DNA from: an uncultured Prevotellaceae bacterium | GTDB lineage: Bacteria; Bacteroidota; Bacteroidia; Bacteroidales; Bacteroidaceae | Direction of reading: 5' to 3' | Assembly: GCA_902800495.1 (NCBI GenBank) | Contig: CADCET010000040.1 | Coordinates: 1 to 33,898, forward strand | DNA length: 33,898 bases | In this document: one piece after another, positions 22,225-30,557 of the stretch | Numbering within the stretch: the stretch's first letter is position 1 | How the letters are laid out: the number at the start of each line of letters is the position of its first letter | Notes under the pieces: generated by a model | What the model saw: only the letters and a program-made list of their open reading frames with translations | What the model was told of the DNA's origin: nothing | Database searches by the model: none | Translations under genes and position numbers: made by a program

Positions 22225-25146
22225 TTAGCGTCCAATGATGACCTTGCGACCGTCGACAATGTATATGCCAGTAGGTAACTGCTTGAGCCTCTGAGTGCTG
22301 GTGTCGTCGCTAATATGCCGGCCGTCGAGGGTGTACACGCCTTTGCCTGATCCTTGCTCCGACGTCTGGACCGTGCTGATGCCCGTGGCAGGCAGGCTTG
22401 CAATGTCGAAGCGTGTCTCGTCGAGATAGTTCATGCGGCGTGTGAACCAGTCTGTCAGGTATTCCATCTCGTTATCGAAGTCAAGGTTACGTCTGTCAAT
22501 GTCGGTGTCGCCGCTCCACTTGTCGTATTCGCGCTGTGCTGCTCCGCAGAGTTTGAATCGCTGCAGATAGGTGCGGAATCGCTGCAGGATGCTCTCGGTA
22601 GCCAGGTAGCTGTTGCGCAGGTCGCGGTAGCGCAGTCTTACCTGCATGTTGAAATCGTCGGGATTGGTGTCGCGCAGGCGCTTGAAGAGGTTGTAGTCGC
22701 CGTGCTCCTGTGTGCTGATGTACTGCGCATAGTCCTGCTCGGGCCGCATGCCTATCCAGTGGTAATACTGGTCGCTCCAGCGTTGTCCGCTGGTGGCGTC
22801 CATATCCCATACGCCGAAGGTGATCTTCTTGTCGGTCTGCTTGTCGTAGACGGCGAAGAACATGTTCTTGCCGTGATTGTCGGTAGCCAGGATGGTCTCC
22901 ATCAAGATGTAGTAGTCGGTGACTAACGGCATGTCGAAATAGTCGGCCACCTGATTCTTGAAGTTGGCATCGGAAGCGTGGCACACAAAGTCGACGGCAT
23001 TGTACAGCGTTGACCAGTCCGTGGGACTGACGTCTTCTGTGTCGGGATATTTCACATTGTACTGGTCCCACATGTCGCTGTTGCCGTTGGGGTTCGACAG
23101 ATAATCCTTTGGCCTGTAGCTGCCGTCGGGGCTTGTCCCCATCATGGTGGCGTAAGTCCAGTCCTTCGACTTCCAAAGTTGGCCGTGTACCGTCTGAGTT
23201 GTCTCGTCATATTTCATCAGCTTCATCTGCTTGCGGTCGATGTTCTCGGTCATGCAGTAGATGCCGCGGTATTCGCCGTTAAGGATCAGTTCGACGAACT
23301 GTCCGCGTGAGCCAGTCAGAGCTTTCTTCTCTTTATCTATATAATAAGGTGGAGTGGAGAAGTCGTTCCACAGGTCGGTGAGCACGCGGTTGCGTATGCG
23401 GCTCATGTCTACCTGACACGATTCCAGAATCCATGAGTTGTCATTCCTAAGGCCGAAGAATTTCTTCTCCAACTTCTGACCATCGGCATCGAGCAGCTTC
23501 ACGTGGTAGTTACGCTTATGCTTGCCGTTGCTGTTGGTGATGCCGCCGCGCCACTTGGCCTTCATGTTCATCAGTTCGGCCGGCGTTTCCGTGCCCGGCT
23601 CAATGACCTGTATGTAGCCGCTGCTGTAGTTGTCGTTAAACGTTCCGTACAGCTTTACCACGGGCAGTGCCGTGAAGGTGATGTCTTGTTCTTCGCGAGC
23701 CGTGCCGTCGGTCTTGCTGACGGCCAGATTATAGGTCTTTCCCGCTTCTACTTTCGCAAACTGATAGGTAGCGCCTGAGGCCACAGCCGTGCCGTTAATG
23801 GTCAGGTTGCCCCAGCCCTCGCGCTTCTCATAGGTGATAGTGGCTGCCAGGTTTTTGCCGAAGTCCTGCTCGTTGAGAGTGCCAAGATAGAGTCCTAACG
23901 ACTCGGCGTATGCCACCGTCGAACCACCGATGCAGAGGTTCTTCAGGCCTTTAGCCAGCGGGTCGGCTTTGGGCATGAGAGCAACGCTCTTACGCAGATT
24001 CTCGAGAGCGTCGAAATCGTCGTTGCAGGCGGCCATCAGGGCTTCTGCCTCAGCGTCGTTGTAGTAGTCGGTCAGTTCGGCCTTGACCTTGGCTTTCTCA
24101 CCGGCGATGAGCGCTTGGGCTGTGCCTTTGTAGTAGAGCTTGAAGTTGTCGGTGGCTACCCAGTTGGCATTCGTGTCCTCGATGCGCAGCCCTAAGGTAA
24201 CAGTGCCATTTGTGCCAACGGTGAAACTGACGTTGTAGTGCATTGGCTGCTCATTGCGTGTGCCGGCCTCCGTGCGCTGATTGTCAGCAAAGAGGTAGAC
24301 GCCTCTGCCCGTCTCTTCCTCGATGTAATACCAGCCGGTTGCGGGCTGGCGTACAGCGATGATGTCGGCAGCCAGCAGATACTCTCCGGCTGGCAGGTGC
24401 TGCAGCTTCTGGCTCAGGGCATTGTTGGGCAGCGGTCCCGCTGCGGTGTCGTTCCATTTCTCTAAGAACGGTGAAACGACCGAGGCCGTCCCGTTGTAAT
24501 AGGCGCCAAAGCCCGGATCAGTCCATTCGCTGCTGTCGAAGGTCCAGTTGTCTGGCGACTCCGTTGTGGCGACGAGCCACGACGACACGTCGTAGCCGTC
24601 CTCGCTCGTCGGCGGCAGGAGGCGTTCCGTCACCTTGTTCCCCTGTTCGTCGATGATGCTGAAGCACTGGTTTGCGCCGGGAGCATCGAGCTTGGAATAG
24701 GTGCCCACGCAGTAGCTGTCGACGCGGACGTCCCAGAGGTGGTCCGTCTGCTGGGCATTGCGGATGGCGTAGACGCCCTCCGACTGCCGTACAAATGTCC
24801 ATAGTGAATAGTGCCCGTTCATTCCGCTGGTCATGTTGACGTAACGGAGCAGTTGGGGCGTGTCCTGCCTGACGCCGTCGTAGGTGATGTACTTTCCTGT
24901 TTTGGCGTTTTTGATAGAGTATAGGCCCTCTTCTTCCTCTGTCATCATCCAGTAGGTCTCGTCGCTCGTCGTGGCCGTATAAAGATGGTAGAGCGGTGTC
25001 TGTTGGTTCAAAGAAAAACCGTCTGCAACGCAGCCGTTAGCGAACTGCGTGCAGACGATGTGGTATCTCTTTCCGCTGACAATGTCGGGCGTTGCCGACA
25101 TACGGAGTACGGATGTGAGGAGAATAAGAATGAGAACCTTTTTCAT
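22225..25146 (-). CDS. Secreted CotH kinase-like protein with N-terminal binding modules and C-terminal tail
   Basis: A 973-residue multidomain protein. Signal peptide 1-18. Residues about 25-160 resemble a ricin-type beta-trefoil (SIKNAKTGKYITYDG). About 195-345 is a jelly-roll-like module (LQHLPAGEYLLAADI). The CotH domain spans about 500-850: RNDNSWILES, GEYRGIYCMTENIDRKQMK, ATDNHGKNMFFAVYD and WDMDA with the D781-x-D783 metal motif. The last 40 residues (GVYTLDGRHIS then LPTGIYIVDGRKVIIGR) form the short C-terminal tail common on secreted Prevotella proteins, related to type IX sorting domains. CotH proteins are atypical kinases; the substrate here is unknown. The binding modules and the adjacent hydrolase suggest a glycan context. 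It starts 9 bases after glyA ends. Confidence 0.88.
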   Translation of the reverse strand: MKKVLILILLTSVLRMSATPDIVSGKRYHIVCTQFANGCVADGFSLNQQTPLYHLYTATTSDETYWMMTEEEEGLYSIKNAKTGKYITYDGVRQDTPQLLRYVNMTSGMNGHYSLWTFVRQSEGVYAIRNAQQTDHLWDVRVDSYCVGTYSKLDAPGANQCFSIIDEQGNKVTERLLPPTSEDGYDVSSWLVATTESPDNWTFDSSEWTDPGFGAYYNGTASVVSPFLEKWNDTAAGPLPNNALSQKLQHLPAGEYLLAADIIAVRQPATGWYYIEEETGRGVYLFADNQRTEAGTRNEQPMHYNVSFTVGTNGTVTLGLRIEDTNANWVATDNFKLYYKGTAQALIAGEKAKVKAELTDYYNDAEAEALMAACNDDFDALENLRKSVALMPKADPLAKGLKNLCIGGSTVAYAESLGLYLGTLNEQDFGKNLAATITYEKREGWGNLTINGTAVASGATYQFAKVEAGKTYNLAVSKTDGTAREEQDITFTALPVVKLYGTFNDNYSSGYIQVIEPGTETPAELMNMKAKWRGGITNSNGKHKRNYHVKLLDADGQKLEKKFFGLRNDNSWILESCQVDMSRIRNRVLTDLWNDFSTPPYYIDKEKKALTGSRGQFVELILNGEYRGIYCMTENIDRKQMKLMKYDETTQTVHGQLWKSKDWTYATMMGTSPDGSYRPKDYLSNPNGNSDMWDQYNVKYPDTEDVSPTDWSTLYNAVDFVCHASDANFKNQVADYFDMPLVTDYYILMETILATDNHGKNMFFAVYDKQTDKKITFGVWDMDATSGQRWSDQYYHWIGMRPEQDYAQYISTQEHGDYNLFKRLRDTNPDDFNMQVRLRYRDLRNSYLATESILQRFRTYLQRFKLCGAAQREYDKWSGDTDIDRRNLDFDNEMEYLTDWFTRRMNYLDETRFDIASLPATGISTVQTSEQGSGKGVYTLDGRHISDDTSTQRLKQLPTGIYIVDGRKVIIGR

Positions 25147-25155
25147 AAGTGTCTG

Positions 25156-26436
25156 TTAATAAGCAAAAAGAGGATATTCCTTCATCTTTTCATTTACGCG
25201 CTGGCGGACGCTGGCTATGACGCTTTCGTCCTCGGGGGCATTCAGTACCTCCTCAATCCAGGCGGCAATCTGAACCATCAGGTCCTCCTTGGCGCCACGG
25301 GTGGTAATGGCAGGTGTGCCGAGACGGATGCCGCTGGTCTGGAAGGCCGAGCGGCTGTCGAACGGCACCATGTTCTTGTTCACCGTGATGTCGGCAGCGA
25401 CGAGGGCGTTCTCTGCCACCTTACCCGTCAGGTCGGGGTACTTGGAGCGCAGGTCGACGAGCATCGAGTGGTTGTCGGTACCGCCGCTGACGATGCCGAA
25501 ACCGCGCTTCACCAGTTCGTCGGCCAGTACCTTGGCATTCTTCTGCACCTGCTTGGCCCACTCCTTGAACTCGGGCTGCAGAGCCTCGCCGAAGGCCACG
25601 GCCTTGGCAGCGATGACGTGCTCCAGCGGACCGCCCTGCTGTCCGGGGAAGACGGCAGAGTTCAGCAGCTGCGACATCATCTTCACCTCGCCCTTCGGGG
25701 TCTTCAGTCCCCAGGGGTTCTCAAAGTCCTTGCCCATCAGGATGATACCGCCACGCGGTCCGCGCAGCGTCTTGTGGGTCGTCGAGGTCACGATGTGAGC
25801 CCACTTCACGGGGTTCTCCAGCAATCCGGCGGCAATCAGTCCGGCGGGGTGAGCCATATCAATCATCAGCAGGGCTCCCACCTTGTCGGCAATCTCGCGC
25901 ATGCGCTTGTAGTCCCATTCGCGGCTATAGGCCGAGCCACCGCCGATAATCAGCTTCGGCTTGTGCTCCACTGCCAGCTGCTCCATCTCGTCGTAGTCTA
26001 CGCGGCCCGTCTCCTTGTTCAAGTTGTAGCCCACGGGCTTGTACAGAATGCCGCTCGTGTTAACCAGCGAGCCGTGAGAGAGGTGACCGCCGTGAGCCAG
26101 GTTCAGGCCCATGAACGTGTCGCCTGGCTGCAGAACGGCTAACAGCACGGCAGCGTTGGCCTGTGCACCAGAGTGGGGCTGTACGTTGGCATACTCGGCA
26201 TCAAACAGCTTGCAGACGCGCTCAATGGCCAGCTTCTCGACCTCGTCGACCACTTGGCAGCCGCCGTAGTAGCGCTTGCCGGGATAGCCCTCAGCGTACT
26301 TGTTCGTCAGGTATGAGCCCATAGCCTCCATTACCTGGTCGCTCACGAAGTTCTCACTGGCAATCAGCTCAATGCCTTTCAGCTGGCGCTGATGCTCTTT
26401 CTCAATCAACTCGAAGATTTGGTTGTCTCTTTTCAT
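25156..26436 (-). CDS. glyA: Serine hydroxymethyltransferase
   Basis: A 426-residue cytoplasmic PLP enzyme that interconverts serine and glycine while moving a one-carbon unit onto tetrahydrofolate. All landmarks are present: [15 protein letters not shown] near the N-terminus, [15 protein letters not shown], the PLP lysine Lys222 in [14 protein letters not shown], and [19 protein letters not shown] toward the C-terminus. The length is normal. It is the first gene of its run and has a near-consensus promoter at 26482-26513; a secreted CotH gene follows 9 bases later, which is a surprising partner for a housekeeping gene. Confidence 0.98.
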   Translation of the reverse strand: MKRDNQIFELIEKEHQRQLKGIELIASENFVSDQVMEAMGSYLTNKYAEGYPGKRYYGGCQVVDEVEKLAIERVCKLFDAEYANVQPHSGAQANAAVLLAVLQPGDTFMGLNLAHGGHLSHGSLVNTSGILYKPVGYNLNKETGRVDYDEMEQLAVEHKPKLIIGGGSAYSREWDYKRMREIADKVGALLMIDMAHPAGLIAAGLLENPVKWAHIVTSTTHKTLRGPRGGIILMGKDFENPWGLKTPKGEVKMMSQLLNSAVFPGQQGGPLEHVIAAKAVAFGEALQPEFKEWAKQVQKNAKVLADELVKRGFGIVSGGTDNHSMLVDLRSKYPDLTGKVAENALVAADITVNKNMVPFDSRSAFQTSGIRLGTPAITTRGAKEDLMVQIAAWIEEVLNAPEDESVIASVRQRVNEKMKEYPLFAY

Positions 26437-26481
26437 TTTCGTTTATTGGGTTTTTGAATACTTTATTCACGTTTGAGGGCA

Positions 26482-26513
26482 CAAAGTTACACATTTTCTT
26501 TCTATTAGCCAAA
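26482..26513 (-). promoter_or_regulatory. Bacteroidota-type promoter for glyA
   Basis: On the minus strand TTTG (26510-26513) and TAACTTTG (26482-26489) are exactly 20 bases apart. The leader to the glyA ATG is about 40 bases. Confidence 0.85.
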
Positions 26514-26686
26514 CAAAAGAACAGAAAGTGTTGATATGACACGATTTTTTAACCCGTTTCGTAGAAACAGTCCCTTTTTATTGCGGAAAAGCGAAGCGTC
26601 TTATATGTTTTTGAATTTTCAGCGATACGATGCGATTTGAAGTAAATTTTCTATACAAATGCAAAGAACTGTTTTCCCGTCGGTAG
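26514..26686. other. First part of the gene-free interval between glyA and the epimerase gene
   Basis: AT-rich non-coding DNA between the glyA promoter and the dyad array. The only structure seen is a small dyad GTTTC-GTA-GAAAC (26556-26568). No open frame with family resemblance on either strand. Confidence 0.6.
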
Positions 26687-26768
26687 TTTGCCGTAAGCAA
26701 AGCCTGGGTTTGCTTATGGCAAAGGGGGTGGTTTGCTTACGGTAAACCTCGACTTTGCCGGTTGCAAA
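26687..26768. repeat. Array of four TTTGC-N5-GCAAA dyads spaced 22-23 bases
   Basis: Four 15-base imperfect palindromes: 26687-26701 (centre CGTAA), 26709-26723 (TTATG), 26732-26746 (TTACG, right arm GTAAA) and 26754-26768 (CGGTT). Starts are 22, 23 and 22 bases apart, about two helix turns, so all face the same side of DNA. Unit 1 is the reverse complement of units 2 and 3 with one change each. A CGCCC-N7-GGGCG dyad follows at 26775-26791. The array lies about 87 bases upstream of the epimerase -33 box and about 175 bases upstream of the glyA promoter. An operator array or a dispersed repeat cluster are the options. Confidence 0.7.
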
Positions 26769-26854
26769 CCTCAGCGCCCGTATTTAGGGCGTTTCCGGCG
26801 TGTTCCCGTCAGCAAGCGGATTGGTAAGAAATAAGGACAATTTTCGGCCAATGA

Positions 26855-26886
26855 TTTGGTCGTCTCAAACTTTTTCATTATCTTTG
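26855..26886 (+). promoter_or_regulatory. Bacteroidota-type promoter for the aldose epimerase gene
   Basis: TTTG (26855-26858) and TATCTTTG (26879-26886) are exactly 20 bases apart. The leader to ATG 26911 is about 20 bases. Confidence 0.88.
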
Positions 26887-26910
26887 CAGGCGTTAGTAAA
26901 ATTTATCCGT

Positions 26911-27786
26911 ATGATAGAACTGAAGAATGAAGAGCTGACCGTATGCGTCGCCGAGTTGGGAGCCGAGCTCCAGAGTGTGAAGGACTGTGAGGGTAGGGAG
27001 TATATGTGGCAGGCAGGGCCTGAGTGGCCGAGACATTCGCCAGTACTGTTCCCTATCGTCTGTAGTGTGAACAACAATACCTATGTGGTGGACGGACAGG
27101 AGTACCACCTGCCGCGACACGGCTTTGCCCGCGATACGATGTTCACGGTGATCAGCCAGTCGGCAGAGAAGGTGACGCTGGCCCTGCATGAGTCGGAGGA
27201 GACGCTGAAGGTGTATCCCTTCTGCTTCAATCTGGCTATCACGTATCGGTTGGAGGGCAACCGTGTGCATGTTATTTGGCATGTGGAGAATACGGACTGC
27301 CGCGAGATTCACTTCCAGATAGGCGGTCATCCGGCTTTCAACGTGCCGGGTGGCAAGTTGAATGGCATCATCAAGCTCGACCGCTCAACATTTGGTAGCG
27401 AGGATGATGAGCCGATAGACGCGCTGAAGAGCTATGCCGACGGCAGTCACGACATGGTGGAGGTACCGTTGGAGGCTGACGGAGGCGTGATGGAAATCTG
27501 CAATAACTTCTTCCGTAACGATAGCGTGAAGGTTCACAAGAGCCAGACGAGCCGGGCCGTGCTCATGGATACCAATGGCCAGCCGGCCGTGACGGTAGAC
27601 TACAAGACACCCGTCTGCGCTTTCTGGAGTCCTTATGGCAAGCAGGCGCCGTTCGTGTGCATCGAGCCGTGGTACGGTATTGGCGACCCGCGTGGCTTCA
27701 GTGGGGAATTCAAGGACAAGCCGCTGATGAATCATCTGCAGCCGGGGGCCTCGTTTATGAGCCGTTATACGATAACGATAGGGTAG
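26911..27786 (+). CDS. Aldose 1-epimerase family protein (galactose mutarotase-like, LacX type)
   Basis: A 291-residue cytoplasmic enzyme of the mutarotase fold that interconverts alpha and beta anomers of a sugar or sugar phosphate. ATG 26911 is chosen because an earlier in-frame start at 26800 lies upstream of the promoter. Seen: HGFARDTMF, GGHPAFNVP (catalytic His) and CIEPWYGIGD (catalytic Glu). The short, diverged sequence fits the LacX-like subgroup more than classical GalM (about 340 residues). It is monocistronic, and its stop is 3 bases from the stop of the convergent cobW-like gene. Confidence 0.88.
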   Translation: MIELKNEELTVCVAELGAELQSVKDCEGREYMWQAGPEWPRHSPVLFPIVCSVNNNTYVVDGQEYHLPRHGFARDTMFTVISQSAEKVTLALHESEETLKVYPFCFNLAITYRLEGNRVHVIWHVENTDCREIHFQIGGHPAFNVPGGKLNGIIKLDRSTFGSEDDEPIDALKSYADGSHDMVEVPLEADGGVMEICNNFFRNDSVKVHKSQTSRAVLMDTNGQPAVTVDYKTPVCAFWSPYGKQAPFVCIEPWYGIGDPRGFSGEFKDKPLMNHLQPGASFMSRYTITIG

Positions 27787-27789
27787 TGG

Positions 27790-28992
27790 CTATACCAGAC
27801 AGAAGTCCAGCTCGCGCGCGATAAGTTCCTTGTCGAGATGCTGGCCGATGAAGACCAGCTTCTGCATGCGGTCGCCGTACTGGTCGTCCCAATCGCGGCG
27901 CAGACTGGGCTGTTGCTCCATTAGTTGCTGGAGCTCGTCCTTGGGCATCGTGGCATACCATTGGCCGGCGTTGCGCAGGCTGACCTGACGGCCTGCCTGT
28001 TCGAAGACGTAGCAGATTTCGGGCTCGTCCTTGAACCAACAGATACCCTTGGCGCGGATGATGCCCTTGGGCCATTTGCGGGCGACAAACTCGTCGAACA
28101 GTCCGATGTGGAATGGGCGTCGGGCATAGTAGACATAGGTGCCGATGCCATATTCCTCGGCTTCGCCTTCGTCGTGGTGGTGATGATGATGGTGGTGGTG
28201 CTCGTGCTCGTGATGCTCGTGTTCATGCTCATGCTCATGCTCGTCATCATCATCGTCGTCTTCGTCTTCTTCGTGGCGCTCCACCTCCTGAATCCAAGCG
28301 GCAGAGGTGGCTACCTCGTCGAAGTCGAACATCTGGGTGTTGATAATTTTGTCAAGCTCAACGTCGCCGTAGTTGCAGTCGATGATCTCAGCTTTGGGCT
28401 GTATTTCGCGGATGATGCCGCGGATGCGGCCCAGCTCGTCGGCGCTGACCTCGTCGGCCTTGTTCAGCAGGATGATGTTGCAGAACTCTATCTGCTGGAT
28501 GACGAGGTTTTCGATGTCCTCCTCGTCGATGTCGGAACGCTTCAGGTTGAGACCGCTGCCGAACTCGTCCTTCATGCGCAGGGCGTCGACCACGGTGACA
28601 ATGGCGTCGAGACGAGGCTGGCACGCCATGTCAGGAGCCAACTGGGGAATAGAGCAGATGGTCTGGGCAATGGGGCCTGGCTCGCAGATGCCGCTGGCCT
28701 CGATGACGATATAGTCGAAGCGTTGCATCTCGATGATGTCCTGCAGCTGCTTCACGAGGTCCATCTTCAGGGTGCAGCAGATGCAACCGTTCTGCAGGGC
28801 TACGAGCGAGTCATCCTGCTGGCCTACGACGCCGCCTTTCTCGATGAGGTCGGCGTCGATGTTCACCTCGCCGATGTCGTTGACGATGACGGCAAACTTA
28901 ATGCCGCGTTTGTTTGATAGTATACGGTTCAGTAAGGTTGTCTTGCCGCTGCCTAAATAGCCGGTCAGCAGCAGTACGGGAATTCCTGTCAT
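27790..28992 (-). CDS. CobW/COG0523 G3E GTPase, putative metal chaperone with His-rich linker
   Basis: A 400-residue GTPase from ATG 28992 (MTGIPVLLLTGYLGSGKTTLL would be the start; an upstream TTG lies in a repeat). Walker A is GYLGSGKTT (11-19), the metal motif CICC is at 70-73, EASG follows, and the guanine motif is NKAD (177-180). The CobW C-terminal domain starts about 283. Between them, residues 240-280 are an Asp/Glu run followed by alternating and then continuous His (EHEHEHEHHEHEH then nine His), a metal-buffering linker. The family delivers Zn, Co or Fe to client enzymes. It follows pyrI, whose product carries a zinc site. Confidence 0.92.
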   Translation of the reverse strand: MTGIPVLLLTGYLGSGKTTLLNRILSNKRGIKFAVIVNDIGEVNIDADLIEKGGVVGQQDDSLVALQNGCICCTLKMDLVKQLQDIIEMQRFDYIVIEASGICEPGPIAQTICSIPQLAPDMACQPRLDAIVTVVDALRMKDEFGSGLNLKRSDIDEEDIENLVIQQIEFCNIILLNKADEVSADELGRIRGIIREIQPKAEIIDCNYGDVELDKIINTQMFDFDEVATSAAWIQEVERHEEDEDDDDDDEHEHEHEHEHHEHEHHHHHHHHHDEGEAEEYGIGTYVYYARRPFHIGLFDEFVARKWPKGIIRAKGICWFKDEPEICYVFEQAGRQVSLRNAGQWYATMPKDELQQLMEQQPSLRRDWDDQYGDRMQKLVFIGQHLDKELIARELDFCLV

Positions 28993-28994
28993 AT

Positions 28995-29033
28995 CTTCAA
29001 TTATCAATTATCCATTATCAATTATCCATTAAA
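28995..29033. repeat. AATTATC(C/A) tandem repeat between pyrI and cobW-like gene
   Basis: TCAATTATC and CCATTATCAATTATC units fill the 36-base gap from the pyrI stop to the next start. It is the same string type as at 9880 and 11690. Confidence 0.7.
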
Positions 29034-29475
29034 CAAGTTCCACTTTGTTAATGTCCTGCTCCTTTTCGCAGTAGTGGCAGGTCAGTATGCCGTCGGCCAC
29101 GTGGAAATAGGTCTGCATCGGCTCGTTGTTGGTGATGCATTTCGGGTTGTTGCACTTCACGATGCCGCGAATCTCATCGGGCGTCTCGACGGTCTTCTTC
29201 TCTACCACCTCGTAGTCGCGGATGATATTCAGTATGACTTTTGGGGCAACGACGGAGAGACGGGAAATCTCGTCGTCGGTAAAGAACTTGTCTGATACCT
29301 TGATAATTCCCTTATTCCCAACCTTTTGCGATGGATAGTTGAAACCAATGGTTACGGGTGTTTTAAAGTTGAAAAGACCAAGCAGCGAAGCGACTTGATA
29401 GGTCTTGCTGGCGGGGATATGGTCGATGACGGTGCCCTGCTCAATGGCGGCAACGAGGCGTTCTTTCTTGTTCAT
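29029..29475 (-). CDS. pyrI: Aspartate carbamoyltransferase regulatory subunit
   Basis: A 148-residue subunit that binds nucleotides and tunes the catalytic PyrB trimers. The N-terminal effector domain (1-98) begins [20 protein letters not shown]. The C-terminal zinc domain has the four ligands Cys108, Cys113, Cys133 and Cys136 (CNNPKC then CHYC). Length is normal. It follows pyrB by 36 bases of AT-rich repeat and precedes the cobW-like gene by 36. Confidence 0.97.
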   Translation of the reverse strand: MNKKERLVAAIEQGTVIDHIPASKTYQVASLLGLFNFKTPVTIGFNYPSQKVGNKGIIKVSDKFFTDDEISRLSVVAPKVILNIIRDYEVVEKKTVETPDEIRGIVKCNNPKCITNNEPMQTYFHVADGILTCHYCEKEQDINKVELV

Positions 29476-29516
29476 ATACAGATAGTAAATAGTAAATTGT
29501 CAAATAGTAAATTATA
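29476..29516. repeat. AGTAAAT tandem repeat between pyrB and pyrI
   Basis: Four copies of (A/T)AGTAAA(T) with short spacers occupy the intercistronic gap and include the pyrB stop codon at 29512-29514. Confidence 0.65.
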
Positions 29517-30456
29517 TGATTGTTTTGTCGTTACGTACATCGTCGAGACTGATGCCGAGAACGTCGCAGAAGATAGCTTCGCGGGCAAAGAGTCCGTTGC
29601 CTGCCTGCTGGATGTAATAGGCGTGGGGATTGTCGTCAACCTCGTAGGCTAACTCGTTGACGCGCGGCAGCGGGTGGAGTATCTTCATGTTGGGCTTGGC
29701 CAGCCGCAGCATATCGTTGTTCAGAATGTAGACGTTCTTGACGCGCTCATACTCCATCAGGTCGCTGAAGCGCTCTTTTTGGACGCGGGTCATGTAGAGA
29801 ATGTCGGCATCGGCAATGATTTTCTCGTTGAAGGCTGTGTGCTCGGTGTACTTGATGCCGTGCTCGTCGCAATAGAGTTTGTACTCCTTGGGCATTGACA
29901 ACTCCTTGGGTGCCACGAAGTGGAATGTGGGGTTGAAATGGCGCATGGCCATCAGCAGGGAGTGGACGGTGCGCCCGTACTTCAGGTCGCCTACCATATA
30001 TATATTAAGGTTCTCGAGCGTTCCCTGGGTCTTGTAGATGCTGTAGAGGTCGAGCATACATTGCGAGGGGTGCTGGTGGGCTCCGTCTCCGGCATTAATG
30101 ATAGGCACGGGAGCCACCTCGGAAGCGTACTGGGCGGCACCCTCGATGTAGTGGCGCATAACGATAACGTCTGCGTAGTTAGATACCATCAGGATGGTGT
30201 CTTTCAGCGTCTCGCCCTTGGTGCCGCTGGTAATCTTAGGGTCGGCAAAGCCGATGACACGGGCGCCGAGACGGTTGGCGGCTGTTTCAAACGAAAGGCG
30301 GGTGCGGGTAGACGGTTCGAAGAAGAGGGTTGCGACGACTTTTCCCTTCAGCAATTCCCGGTTAGGGTGTTTCTCGAACTCCTGTGCCATCTCAATCATA
30401 TAGAGGATTTTCTCGCGTGTGAGATTGGCAATGGTGACAAAATTATGCTTTTCCAT
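29512..30456 (-). CDS. pyrB: Aspartate carbamoyltransferase catalytic subunit
   Basis: A 314-residue enzyme that joins carbamoyl phosphate and aspartate in the first committed step of pyrimidine synthesis. ATG 30456 gives [17 protein letters not shown]; the 9 residues upstream are rejected because they fall at the promoter. The carbamoyl-phosphate motif FEPSTRTR is at 46-53, with [11 protein letters not shown] (80s loop), HQHPSQ and HPLPRVNE (240s loop). It heads the pyrB-pyrI-cobW-like run. A minus-strand TAATTTTG (30481-30488) is a plausible -7 box with a weak -33. Confidence 0.98.
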   Translation of the reverse strand: MEKHNFVTIANLTREKILYMIEMAQEFEKHPNRELLKGKVVATLFFEPSTRTRLSFETAANRLGARVIGFADPKITSGTKGETLKDTILMVSNYADVIVMRHYIEGAAQYASEVAPVPIINAGDGAHQHPSQCMLDLYSIYKTQGTLENLNIYMVGDLKYGRTVHSLLMAMRHFNPTFHFVAPKELSMPKEYKLYCDEHGIKYTEHTAFNEKIIADADILYMTRVQKERFSDLMEYERVKNVYILNNDMLRLAKPNMKILHPLPRVNELAYEVDDNPHAYYIQQAGNGLFAREAIFCDVLGISLDDVRNDKTII

Positions 30457-30480
30457 CGTTGTTTTTAGTAAATGATGGGG

Positions 30481-30488
30481 CAAAATTA
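30481..30488 (-). promoter_or_regulatory. Candidate -7 box (TAATTTTG) for pyrBI
   Basis: It fits TAnnTTTG on the minus strand, 24 bases before the pyrB ATG. No TTTG at the expected -33 distance. Confidence 0.5.
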
Positions 30489-30531
30489 CACATTATTTCC
30501 CGATTTCGTGCGATAATTTCAGATAATTTTG

Positions 30532-30539
30532 TATTTTTG
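30532..30539 (+). promoter_or_regulatory. Candidate -7 box (TATTTTTG) for the PBP1a-tat operon
   Basis: It fits TAnnTTTG, 18 bases before the PBP ATG. The -33 element is poor. It is back-to-back with the pyrBI promoter within 60 bases. Confidence 0.55.
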
Positions 30540-30557
30540 CACCGAAAAAATGAGAAT

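Noticed and set aside
24985-26142. 385-residue open frame opposite glyA
   Set aside because: Antisense shadow of glyA; no conserved motif.
26687-26768. CRISPR array
   Set aside because: Repeats are 15 bases, palindromic and variable, spacers are 7-8 bases and no cas gene is near.
27925-28917. 330-residue open frame on the plus strand opposite the cobW-like gene
   Set aside because: It is the antisense of a GTPase with all G motifs; its Val/Met/Leu-rich run is the reverse of the His/Asp tract.
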